From IMG/VR virus record IMGVR_UViG_3300002231_001522, positions 1 through 61,461 of that record: a stretch of DNA of 61,461 bases; one strand, written 5' to 3'. The DNA comes from a virus. Positions 9,500 to 22,800 of this stretch are shown here, piece after piece. The position numbers and the translations under genes were made by a program. Below the pieces are notes generated by a model. The model was not told the DNA's origin. It ran no database searches and was given only the letters and a program-made list of their open reading frames with translations. How positions within the stretch are numbered: position 1 is the first letter of the stretch; each line of letters starts with the position of its first letter.

Positions 9500-10812
9500 G
9501 AAATCCTTTTACAGATCCAATTGATAATCCTTTTAAAGATGTTCCCGATTTAAGTGGTGTGAGTAATGCTGTTGGTGAATTATCAAAAGCAGGTATGAAT
9601 ATTGCAAATAGAGACCGTGCCGAAGAATATCGGCAGAAATTACTTACTCAACAAAGAATAAATGGTATTAAGGCAGCGTCTAAAAACCCAAAATTGGTGA
9701 AAGATGCTTACATGGCTTTGAATAGTATAATTAATGATGGTAAATCAAAAGCATTACGAGAAGGCGATAATGTAAAAGTAAGATACTATGATCTTCTTGC
9801 ACAAAAAAATAATACTCACATTGAATCATTAGATAATGCTCCTTATATGTCTCCTCAAAAAGTTGAAGAAAATATGAAAAAGATACAATCATCTTATAAG
9901 GATATAGCTAATTTTGAAGACAGAGGAATTACTAATGAAAAGTTAAAAGGATATGGTGTTGATACACAAGAAAAAATGTATAGTGAAGCCGCCACAAAAG
10001 ATCCAAGCCTAACTGTAGATCAAATTAAAAATTCAACCGCATTCCATGGCTTAGAAAAACAAAGTGATATTGTAAAGCAAGATATAAATGCTGGTAACCT
10101 TGATTTGAAAAAACGAAGAGAAGCTCGTCAAAACAAAAAAGATCTTCAGAAAGCCAGATCAGAGCAAAACAAAATTGCCCAAAAAAATAAAGAGCTAAGA
10201 TTGAATGCTATCAGACTAAAGGGTGATTATAGTAGTGACTTTGTGAATGCAGCAGAAAAAGACTTTGATATACAAGATAGAATAAGAAATATTAATTATG
10301 ACATTGAAATAATTAAAGATGATTTGTCAAATAGAAAATATGAAGATCCGACAAAGGCACAACTTCTAATTGACAAGAAAAAAGACCAAATATTTACATA
10401 TAATTGGCAATTAAGAAGTCTCAGGAATAGTAATACGGGTTTAGCCACTATTAATGCAGACCTTGATGAATTCCTCAACTCTGAAACTCCAACTTCTATA
10501 AAAAAAGCAAATACAGATAGACAGGAAAAATTGGCAGTTATACAAGACGAAAGTGCAAATTTAAGACCTTTGTATGTACCAAAACAGCATAAACAAGCAT
10601 TAACTAATATTATAACTACTAAATTACCCAAACTAAAAATAGCACAAGAAAAAGCAAAAAAAGGAACAAAGCAATACAAGCAATTAAACAATATTGTATA
10701 TTTTCTTGATACTGTAGATAAATTAAAAGACCATCCGGATCAATTAAATAGTTATTTTAATAGTTTAAAAGGTACAGATAATGAAGGGTTATTAAAACAG
10801 CTTGGATTATAA
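9496..10812 (+). CDS. Putative ejection/internal virion protein, helical
   Basis: A 438-residue, mostly helical and highly charged protein with an ATGA overlap to its upstream neighbour and AAGGAGG before the start. The N-terminus (NPFTDPIDNPFKDVPDLSGV) is a short polar peptide with a repeated NPF element. The body has long Lys/Glu/Gln helices consistent with coiled coils. Position immediately before the giant polyvalent gene supports a role as an internal or ejected protein. No family is recognised. Confidence 0.5.
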   Translation: MRNPFTDPIDNPFKDVPDLSGVSNAVGELSKAGMNIANRDRAEEYRQKLLTQQRINGIKAASKNPKLVKDAYMALNSIINDGKSKALREGDNVKVRYYDLLAQKNNTHIESLDNAPYMSPQKVEENMKKIQSSYKDIANFEDRGITNEKLKGYGVDTQEKMYSEAATKDPSLTVDQIKNSTAFHGLEKQSDIVKQDINAGNLDLKKRREARQNKKDLQKARSEQNKIAQKNKELRLNAIRLKGDYSSDFVNAAEKDFDIQDRIRNINYDIEIIKDDLSNRKYEDPTKAQLLIDKKKDQIFTYNWQLRSLRNSNTGLATINADLDEFLNSETPTSIKKANTDRQEKLAVIQDESANLRPLYVPKQHKQALTNIITTKLPKLKIAQEKAKKGTKQYKQLNNIVYFLDTVDKLKDHPDQLNSYFNSLKGTDNEGLLKQLGL

Positions 10813-10825
10813 CGAAAGGTAAAAA

Positions 10826-13800
10826 ATGCCAATTAATGAGAATGCTTTTGATTTTTTACTCGATAGTAATAAAACTGATACACAAAATCTATCTATTGAT
10901 GAAAATGCTTTTGATAATTGGATAGAAGAACCAGTACAGCCAGTCGAGAAAGCTAAAACTGATATTGGCACAGGTATTGTAGAAGGGTTAACAGCAGGAA
11001 TTAATAAAATTCCAGAATCTGATATAGAAATTAATCCAGAATTAAAAGCATTAGGTGAAAAAGCTGATATTTTTCTTCAAGGACAACGAAACAAAAAACT
11101 CGAAAATCTCTCTGATAGAATAGCAGAGAAGAATGGAACTAAACAAACCTTTGAGCCTGTTGATGTAAAACCATTTAAAACAAAAACAAAAATTCCCCTT
11201 GGTACTCCAGCCGAATTACGACCAGTAATGAAGGAGATTATAGAAAAACAAGGTCAAGATTATACCCAGCCATTAGCTGGTCCCGATGTTTCATTTTCCG
11301 ATAGATTAAAAGCAAATAAATTGGCTTTTAAGTCTGGTTTGGAAAAACACAAAGCTAAAGTAATTGGTGGTGATATTCCTCCTTATACCGGCGAACGTAA
11401 ATCTGATGGTAAAAAATACCAAGATGCTATTGATAGAGAAGACACAATTGGTGAACAAACTCTTTCCTCAAAGGGTGTAAAACCAGAACAATTCCAATAT
11501 TCAGGAGTTTACCCCACTAATGAATCTCTTAAACGTCTATTGGGCGATACCGATAATGATACTAAAAACTCAGTAAGATCTTATTTAGCAAGAAATGAAC
11601 AATCAAAACATATAGAGAAAGCTAAAACTCTTGGCGAAGAATCTGAAAAATTATATCCATATTCTGATAGAATGGAAAAATTATATGCTACTTTTGATCA
11701 AGCTATGGGTGTAAAAGGTGACAAAACATTAGGCTCTAAAAACATTAGAGAGATACAAAAGGGTTGGGATGCAGGATATGTTGATAAAGAATTAAATAAA
11801 ACCATAGCTACACTTGCGATGGTTTCTCCACAAAAAGCGGCAGAATTACTTCCAGTTGTAAAAGATCTACAGGGTGATATTCAGGAATCTATTGATACCG
11901 GCGACAAAGGTGTTTTTGTCAAAGGAGCACAACGATTAGCTCGTACATTAGAGCCTATGATGGAGGCTATGACCAAACAAACAGCAGCGATGCTTATACC
12001 TGGAGTTGGTCAAACTGTTTTAGTTCCATTGGCAGTTGCCAGTACATTTAATGAGTTTTCAGGTATGGAAACAGGGAGTGTTTTTCAACAATTAGTTGAA
12101 AATGGTGTCGAGCCAGAAGTAGCCGCTTCCATATCTGTACCCGAAGGCTTAATAAATGCCGCAATAGAATCTTTCCAAGTAGCAGAACCTATAAGTGCTG
12201 GTGTGGAAACTTTTGGTCATACACTCTCTTCTGCGATGTCAAAGAATTTGGCTAAATATGTAAAGAATAAAGGAATAAAAAAAGCATCTCAAATACCTAA
12301 AGATTTAATAAAACATGCTTTTCCTGAAATAATAGAAGAGACTATACAGGGTGGTATAACTGATGGAACGATAGAAGGTACTAAAGCAAATCAAATGCTT
12401 GGTAAAAACGGATTTAATACGATTAAGGCGGCAGGTAAAGGTGCATTAATGAGTGGGTTAACATCTACACCTGATATGATTGCTATTACAGCGTTAGGCA
12501 TGATGACCGGTGGACTTGCTGGTAAATTAAAAGGAGTTTCTTTAGGAAATAATAAAAACCATTATAATAAAATCAAATCAATTTCAGAAAGCAATAAATC
12601 TAAAGAAGAAAAAATTAAAGAATTAAAAAGATATTTACAAGATAATCCTAAATTCATGGAATCAATAACAAGTGATATAGCCGACAATATTATGGATAAC
12701 GTTATTGATTTAGATGTTAAAGCTAAAAACCCGTTAAAGTCTGAGCCTCAACAAGCGAAAGAAACAATACAACCTCAACAAGCGAAAGAAACAATACAAC
12801 CTCAACAAGCGGAAGATCTAAAAACACCTCAACAAGATAATGTTGAACCTTTACCAAGGAAATTAGAAAATGACCTCCAAACAGAAACAATCACGCCGGA
12901 GTCTGGAGAACAAAAGCAGATTGATACTAACGCAAGCAAAAGTGTTGATGGGAATGTTGACCAAGAAGGAAAAAACCAATTCCGAAGCGAACCTTCTACA
13001 ATTCAAAATGAAATTGCCACAAAAGAAGAGGAACCACAGAGCCCTACAAATGTAAGTAGTGCTGGTGAAATTGTTATAAATGAAGCCGCTTTTGATGATA
13101 TTTTAAATGATATTGAAAGTTCTACTGAAGATGTCGAGAATAATGTTAAAAAAGAAAGTAATAAAAAAATCAAAACTATTCGTGATGTTAAAAAACTCAC
13201 TTATGATACTATAGACAAAGATGCAAACATAAGAACTAAAAAAGATAAAAATGGCGAATTAGTTCCGGTATCAAAGAATAAAGAGATTACTGCAATTGCA
13301 GAAGATGGTTTTGAGCATAATTTTGATGTTACTGTGAACAAAAAAAATAAAGTAATTACTAAAGATAAAGGATTAACTGAGACTGGACAAGAGCAATCTA
13401 CTCTTAATGAGATTAATCGTTTAAAAGATGATGTAAAAGTTGAATTAGAAACTAATCCGAAATTGGTAAATTTATCTAATAAAGAGAAATATTTTATTGG
13501 TAAGCAATTAAACAAAGCATCAGAAATAGATAAAGCTCTACCAAAATTAGATGTTTTTATCAAAAAAGCTAAAACGCTAATAAAAGGAGAGATTAATGTT
13601 AAACAAAAAGCAAATATTGGAAAAGGCGAAAAAGGTGTTACCTCTGGACAAAAAGTCGAACCTATTGGAGAACCTAAACCAAATAGAAATGTCAGCAAGG
13701 CAAAATCCGGAAGTGGGAAAGAAGCTATTAATGAGGCTATACCCGTACCTGAATCTGCAATTGAAGACAATCGCACAAGCAATGAAGTACAGCCTAATAC

Positions 13801-16800
13801 AAAAAGAGTGGAAGGACTCGGAGCCGCTGGAAACAATGGGAGAACTTCACAAGGGAATACAGGAAAGCGACTGGTATCAGAAACAAATGGGCGAAATGAT
13901 ATTACCAACAGGAAGCAACCTATTCAACCTAAAAGTTCAGAAAGTATAAAACAATCTGAGCCAGAACAACTAAAAACACCTGAAAGTACACAGAAGAAAC
14001 CGATACCATCGGGCAATCATGCAGATCCAACTCCTTCAAGTGACCAGATAAAAGCCGGTAATTACAAGAAAAAACACCTTAAACGTGATGGAATGGATAT
14101 ATCTATCGAAGTTGAGAAAGGTGAAAATCGTGAGGGAATAGACAAAAACGGTAAGAAGTGGTCAACAACAATGACCTATGATTATGGGTATATAAAAGGT
14201 ACGGTTAGTAGTGATAAAGAGCATGTTGATGTTTTTATAAAATCGGATGATGCAGACTTGTCAAAAGTTTTTGTCGTTAATCAAACGAATCCAGATAAAT
14301 CATACGATGAACCAAAAGTTATGCTGGGTTTCAATGATTCTAAAGAAGCCGAAACTGCATATCTTGAAAATTACGAAGATGGCTGGAATAATTATAGTGA
14401 TATTGTAGAAATGTCCATGTATGATTTTAAGAAATGGGCTTATGATCCGAATAAAGCCGGTCCAGCAAAAGTAGAAGTAATCGATGAAAAAATAAAATCT
14501 GAGAATGATAATTATAATTTAACTAACGCAAAACCTATTTCTCTTAAACGTACAGCCAGAAAAAACATTAATAAACAAGTTAAAGATATTCTTGCGAAAG
14601 TTAAAGATGATCCTACATACAAAGTAACCGATGCCGAAAAGAATATATTAAGACAATATACAGGATTAGGAGGGCTTGATGAGGCTGTGACAGGGAGACG
14701 ATGGCAGCATTATACTTCTTATCCTGTCGTAAAAGCTATGTATAATGCTATAGACCAGTCAGGTTTTACGTATAAAAAAGCATTGGAGCCAGCAGTAGGA
14801 ACTGGTAATTTTGTAGGTATGAGACCAAACGCTAATTGGGTAACGGTAGATTTAGATAAAACAAATCACCAAATTATGGAAATTCTTTACCCTGATGCTA
14901 ATAATTACAATATGAGTTTTGAAAGATTATTGATAGATGACTTTGACCTAATAATCTCAAATGTTCCTTTCCAAGCTGATAGAACAAAAACGCCAGTATC
15001 ATATCGTCCTGAAATTAAAGCATTGCATGATTACTTTTTTGTGGAATCCTTAGATAAAGTAAATGACAATGGAATTGTTGCATTTATATCTTCAACTGGA
15101 ACTATGGATAAAATGGATAGTTCAGTAAGAAAAGAGATAATTAGCAAGGCAGATGTTTTAGGAGCTTACAGACTATCTTCAGAGGCTTTTGAGGACAATG
15201 CTTCTACAAGTGTAATTACAGATATAGTATTCCTTCAGAAGAGACCTAACGGTGTTGAGAGTATTCACAAAGATGACAATGAAGCATTTGTTGATAGTGT
15301 TCCATATAGTGATAATACTGAGTTTAATATAAATAAATATTATAAATTACATCCTGAGAAGATTTTGGGCGAGGCTTCAGTTGGTAAAATTCAAACAGCA
15401 ATGGGTAAAGAGGGGCTTACTGTAACGGGAAAACCGGATCTTTCAAAAATAGTAATACATCCACATAAATATGAGAATGCTGAAAAAAGAACATTCAAAT
15501 TTAAAAAGAATGGAAAATACCCAGCAAAGACAAAAGAAATGGACAAATGGATTAAAGATAATAATGCTATAGCATATCCTGATTATGAATTTTATTTAGA
15601 TGAAAATGGGAAAATGGTATTAGAATCAAACCGTAAATTTAATCTTGCCTCTGAAGTTATTGATGGAACATTGTGGATTAAAGATGATGTTGTGGAATTT
15701 TCTGATACTGATGTGAAATATGCAGTTTTCAAGAAAGCAGAAGGAGTACAAGTAAACAAAATTGATGCACTAATGGATATAGAAGATGCCGCTATTAAAT
15801 TTCAAAATACCCAAGATGATAATATTGCTAATAAAGGAATTCAACAGGTAAATGACTATCTTAAAAAATATGGTAATCCACATAAAGATAAAATATTAAG
15901 AAAATATTCTAAGACTACTGATACCGAAACTCTTTATTTAAGATTAGCTTCATTTATTGACAAAGAAGGTCGCCCAGCCGATGTGTTTTATGAGCAAACT
16001 CGGTATAAATCTGGTTTTTTGAAAGTAAATGAAAAAACAGGGTTTAATGAAAGAGCATTAGCGTCCGAAAACCGAAACGGTATTATAAATATTTCAGAAA
16101 GTGAATTTATCTCTAAAAATGATATTAAAAAGTTAAATGAAAACTATAGTATATTAGGAAAAGATAAAGATGGTAATTATATCTATCAAAATAAAGTGCT
16201 TTATCTTTCTGGTAACATCTTTGATAAAATTGATGCATTAAATGAATTAATTGTAGCAGAAACAAACAAAAGTCTTCAAGACAAAATGAAGATTCAGCTT
16301 GATGAGTTATATAAAATACTACCAAAGCAAGACAACCTTGAGTCTATTAATATAAATGGTAATGAGGAATGGTTTTCTGATTTTGCAGATATGCTGCCAT
16401 TCCATATTGCGAAAAATGGAGCAGGAAAATATGATATAGAACCACTTACACCAACAGAACTTTCGGAGCTTGATATAAAAGGTGATGAAAAATGGCTTAC
16501 TGAATTTGATAACATAATGGAGTATAAAGTTAGATTTCCAGCATATGGAAGACGAAGGATTAACAAAAAGACAGGAAGTGAAGCAAGAAAAGTCCGGAAA
16601 GCATTACTTATTTATTATAGATATTTAAACACAGGTAGGCTCATTAATTTTAGACCTAAAAGTGAATCAATTTCAACATACAAAGAAAACTTAAATAAGG
16701 CTTATGAAACAATAGCAAAAATCAAAAATGCAATAAAATCTAAAATAGCAAGTAGTGAAAATTTATCGGCTGTAGAAAACAAATACAATAGGCAATATAA

Positions 16801-19800
16801 TAGTCATGTAAGCCCAAATTATATGAAAGCGTCTTATTTAATTCAAGATGTAATAGACGAAATGGAAACTAATCTTTCTACTCCTGGAAAAAAAGGCAAA
16901 CTAAGACAAAACCAAATAGAATGGATGACACAAGCATATTTGGAAGGTGTTAGTCTAAATAGTCACGATACTGGCGGTGGAAAAACTTTTGCCGCAATTG
17001 GGTTAGCTCGAATATTAAAAAAACGAGGGTTAGCTAAAAAACCTCTTTTTGTTGTTCCTCCTAAAACTCTTAACAAATGGATACGTGAAACTCGGTTATT
17101 ATTCCCAGATGCTAAAATTGTTAATCTTGGTGAACTATACGCAAAAAAAAGAACAGAAGCGTTACTAAACATTGCGAATAAGAATGCAGATTTCACATTT
17201 ATTTCACATGAAGGACTTGGGCAAATAGCCCTAAAGTATGAAAATTTAAAAAGATACATTAATGATATTTATTATACACAAATTAAAGGTTCAGCAGAGG
17301 GGCTCTCCAATAAAAAAATAATAAAAGAACTTGAATCTTTTGAACAATACAAAGAAGTTATGAAGAATATAAGTAGTAAGAATGACCAAAACATTATTTG
17401 GGAACGATTGGGCTTTGATGCTATGATTACCGACGAAGCCCATGCTTTTAAAAATGTTGGTGTCAATAGTAGATTGTCAAATAAAGGTGTTGGTAAACCG
17501 TTTAGCGTGAAGTCTGGTGGTAAATTAGACTCTGTAAGATCGTATGATTTTAGATATAAAACAATAAATATATTGGAAAACAATAACAATAAAAATGTTT
17601 TTCTTCTCACAGCAACACCAACAGGTAACAAACCATTAGAAGTATATACGATGTTAGCACACATGGGAAATATTTGGGAGCAATATGGAATACACAATGT
17701 GATTGATTTTGCGAATATGTTTTATGAATTTAAAACTATTGTACCAGCAACAGGTGGAGAGCCTAAAGAAGTATTAGCTAAAATGATTAATCTTCACAAG
17801 TTACATTCAATTTTAGATAGATATGTTTCTTATTATCCAATGTCAGAAATGAAATGGATAAAAGTACCAGCGAAAAGCACACAGTTACACCATCTTGGTA
17901 GAAGTGATGAAGTTAAAGATGTTATGAACGAATTGACAGCCAGAGGTCAGATGATTAAAGGTCAATACAGGAAAGGAACAGGCGATGACACTTACACTTC
18001 TATATATGTACATGGGCGTAACGCCTCTGTTGATCCTCGTCTTTATCCTGGTGGAGATGCCGAAGCACTACATGCCACAGTATATCATAAAAACCGGTCT
18101 AAAAATTTGAGCAATGATAAAATCCAATATGCAATAAATTTAATGATTAAAAGGAAGAAAAATAATCCAGATATTGGACAATTGGTATTTATAGATAATT
18201 ACGGGAAACATTTATCAAAACAAAAGACATTAGAGGGTGAGCCTGTTATTTCTGAAGATATACAAATGGAAATTAGAAATGAACTAATAAAGAGGGGTGT
18301 ACCGTCCGAACAAATTGCTATTGTCAGGGATAAAATATTTGATCCTAAAACAAAAAAATTTGTATCAAAAGACGACGAAAAAGGTAGGAAAAAATTTCAA
18401 GAGATACAAGATGCTTACCAAAGTGGTGATATTAGATTTATGATTGGAACTACTAAAAGTATGGGTGAAGGTATTAACCTTGATTATAAAACAGGAAGTG
18501 TATATAATTTAGATTTTCCACATAAACCTGGTGAAGTTGATCAACGTCTCGGCCGTGCAGTTAGAGCTGGTAACTCTTTGAACAATGTAGATGTACATTT
18601 TTTCTTGATGGGAGGGACATTTGATGCTCTCTCTTATGGTATGATAGCTAAAAAACGTGGCTGGAACAGAGCTATATGGGAAGACAAAGCAGATGTACTT
18701 GATGTTACAGCTGAAATGTCAGAGGGCGATACTCCTTCAGACAAGGAAATTGAGATAGCGTTGATTGTTGATCCTATTGAAAGAGAAAAACGTAAAGTTA
18801 AATACAATATAGATAATCTCAATAAAACAATTCACGAAAACAATGAGGAGCTAATAAACATACGAGCCTCAAATAGATATTATGACTCAAAAATTGCTAT
18901 AATTAATGCTAAAAATATCGAGTTAAATAATACAATTCAAAAGACACAAAAGATTATGGGAACTGAAGAATTTAAAGAAAATAACAAAAAATCGCAAGTT
19001 AAAATTGATAAAATAAATACAGAAATTGCAAAAACTGATGCTAAAGAAAAAGGAAAAATAGCAACACTTGAAACTCGAAAGAATAATCTTAAGCAAAGAA
19101 TGACTACTGATAGCCGGAGAATACAAAATGCAGAAAATCATATTAAGGCTAATGATAAATCTATTCGTGATTACAAAGCGATTCAAGAAGAAGATGCAGA
19201 GCGTGGTAATAAACTAAGGGAGAAGTCTCTTGAAATACAGATAGAAAGAGAAGCTATTGAAAATAAATATTATCAAGATGGTAAATTTTCTATAAGTGAA
19301 GATATGGAAAAACAACTTATTGCACAAGATGAACTTGATAGAATAGGTTCAGAAACTGAGATCACAAAAGAATATTTTCTTACTGATGAAGCAAAAGATC
19401 AATATATTGTAGAACACCCTGAACTTGAAGATATGAGAAAAAATAAAGGGTCAATATCAATGAATCATCATGTTTCAAATAAATATTTACCTAAAGAAGT
19501 CATTGAAAATATTAAAATAATAGAATCCGATACGTTTACGTTTAGAGGGGAAAAACGCAGACTTGACAGTAACGGGCTAATTATTACAGATATGGATAGT
19601 GTCACAGTTGTATTGAAACCAGGGTTATCGGAACAAGAAAAATCTTCAGTTTTAACACATGAATTAATCGGTCATTTTGGCTTCTCTAATTTATTAAGGA
19701 ATGATCCAAAAATCTACAAGACTGTGATGGACATATTTGAAAAAGATGTAGATTTAAAAGAAGCTATAAGAAGAGAGTATAAAGAAGACCTTGCTCAAGC

Positions 19801-22800
19801 AGAACTTTCAGGTGGAATAGATGCGTATAATGATGTTCTTTTGGGCGAATGGCTTGCCCATGCTATCGATGTGAATGATAAAAAGAATTTTATCCAAAAG
19901 ATTTATGATGCAGTTAAAAAATTGCTCATTAAAATGGGATGGGCAAAACCTTCTAATATTGAAGAATTAATGCCAGTTCTTGTCCGTGAACTCAAAAATA
20001 CGAAAGCTCATAACTTTTCACCTTCTGTCAAAGTAACAAATGCGACTAACAAAGGATATGATAGTGCAATCCGATTTATGAAAAAGGTCGAAGTAAAAAG
20101 ACTAATGTCAAAAGATGAGTTAGTTAAAGAAAATTTAGTATTAGAGGAACAAGCCAAAAAAGACAAAAAACGAATTTATACTATTGATAGAGCAAAACAG
20201 AAAGTTATACAAGGTGTTAGAGACCATAAAATTAATGTAAAAAATTATCTTAAATACGCCAGAGAATATTCACGATTGGCTCTTGATCCAGGATTAAATG
20301 ATACTTTTAGAGCCAGACTTAGCACAATGTTAAATTCCCCAATATGGAAAAAATTAGATACTCCAAAACGGCAAGAACAAGCGAAATTACAACTGTTGAA
20401 TTTAATTAATCATCTTAATAGTATTCAGAGGCGGAAAGGTTCTATTGATAAGTTATTTAAAACTCTTAAACGTTCTAAAAGAGCAGAGGGTAAATCTAAA
20501 AAAGCTATAAGAGACATGCTTAAAGACGTTAGGAATAAACTAACGAATGGGAAGGGTAGATTAGATGCTAAATTTATCAACGAACTTGAAACTACACAAA
20601 TAAAAGAACTTACTAATGAGATTAATAAGATCCTTGCATATTCCAAAGGTGTTCAAGATGATTTTATTGCAGGAAGAATAGAAGATTTTGAGAAAAAAGC
20701 CGCTATTTGCGAAACAAACTTACGTAATACCCAGCCCAGTAAGGTTAAAGAGCTACCAAGAGGTGCTGGCGATAGCTTATTCCGAAAAGTATATGATTCT
20801 ATAGTTGGGATTGGAGCATCGACTACAGAGACAATTACAGAAGAATTAGACGGAATGGATAAAACAGAAGATAATGCAGTTATGTCCGATGTGTTTTTTC
20901 AAGCATTCCATGAAGCATCAAATGGTAAATTAAAATTCATGCAAGATTTGGAAGATAAATTCAACAAACAATTTAAGATTAATGATATAAAGGATTTGTC
21001 TGTCGTGTTTCATAGCAGTATGAAGGATATTTCTAAAATAGATAAACCTTATACTGTTACAGATAAAAATGGTGATGAACATACAATACATCTTTCTGGA
21101 GGACATAGAATTTCTTTATATCTTCATGGATTAAATGAGCATAACACAAAAGCATTAAAAGACGGAATTGCATTTGATTATGATTACGACAAGAAAAATC
21201 CTATTGAATTATCTGAAGAATCTATAGAAGAACTTACAAGCCCTGATATGTTGTCAGATACCGAACGGAAAATTGCAGATTTTATGTATAGTTTTCTAAA
21301 TGGTGAAGCTAAAACCGAATTAGAACGGGCATCTGATAGGATTAATGGTTATCCAATGGAATTAGTAGATAGTTACTTTCCATTACATAGAATAAACGTT
21401 TATAGAGATTTTCTAATAAAAGGTAGTAGTGATTTGTCTGGAACTGTGAATCAAGTATTCATAGAAGGAGCCGGAAGTTTCAAAGAACGAAAAAAAAACG
21501 CAGGTGGTTCTGTGTTAATTGAAGATGCTTTTTCTGCATTTTACAATTCTGCACTACTAACAGCAAGTTATTCCAATTATGCAATGCCTTTAAGATACGC
21601 AAAGCAAATGATTCACCATTTAAGACCGGTAGCAAGAGAAACACACCGGACGAAATATTTAGATGCATTGCAAAGATATGTTAAAAGAATTGAAGGTTCT
21701 AATAGAATAGTCGGTTTGGAATCTTATTTAAAATCAATAGTAGGTAACGTAGCGGCTAATGTCTTAGGTGGTAATATACCTGTTTTTTTAAGACAAGCTG
21801 GTTCTTATGCTTTAATAGCTACTGAAATTGATTCAAAATATTGGAGCAAAGCCGCTACAATGATACCATTAACTCAAAATGGTGGAAAACAATTAAGAGA
21901 TATTACTAAGAGATATTCTCCATTTTTTAGAGCAAGGTTTGAAAGTAACCTAATTAATGCGGAATTGGGACAACGGGCAGCCTCTCAACAAATTGGAAAA
22001 ACTTTTGGTAAAAAACTGCCTAAAACAGAATATGCAACACTTCCCATTCAATGGATGGATAGAGCAACTGTCACTCGAATTATACAAGCAGCTAAATTAA
22101 AAATTGAAGATACTACTAATTTAAAAGATGATGAAAAGTGGAACGCAATAGTTAAATTAGCTGAAGATATAACTATCCGTACCCAGCCAATGTATTCTAT
22201 TGAATACCGTTCAGAGATGGGGGCAAATCCTGCATTATGGGCGAGATTAACCTTTATGTTTACGTCTGCAACAAATGCGGTTTATAATACAATAAAAAGA
22301 ACATGGCTAAGATATAAAAGGTCTAATAGAACTCCTAAAGATAAACTGGACTTATTAGGTCGATTATTTGCTTGTTGGTTTTCTACATCATTACTAATGA
22401 CAGCTATTGATGAAGTAGCCGATTTTTTAAAAGGTAAATGGGACAGAGATGTTTGGAAACGTATTAATAGATTAATATCAAGGACATTCTCACCGTTTTA
22501 TTTTGGTGATAAAGTTGCAGGAATCGTTATTGATTCAATAAACTTTTTAAAAGGTGATGATTCATTTAAGCAAACAAACAATAGAGATCGTAATTTACTA
22601 AGTGTCATAAATCAAAACATTTTTCAAGGTTTTGGTGATGTTTATAGGTCATACAAAGACAAAGATCTACAAGCCGGCGATTATCAAAGACTGTTAAAAG
22701 GATCTGCCGAAATAGGTAATGCTGTCAGTATTTTAGCATTAAAAGGGTCAGTTCCTGTTTTAAATACATACCGATTGTTTGACGAAAGACTTAAGCCAAA

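Noticed and set aside
13201-13908. Long leftward ORF of 235 codons inside the polyvalent gene
   Set aside because: Antisense to a well-supported gene; the composition mirrors the linker of that gene and it lacks its own binding site.
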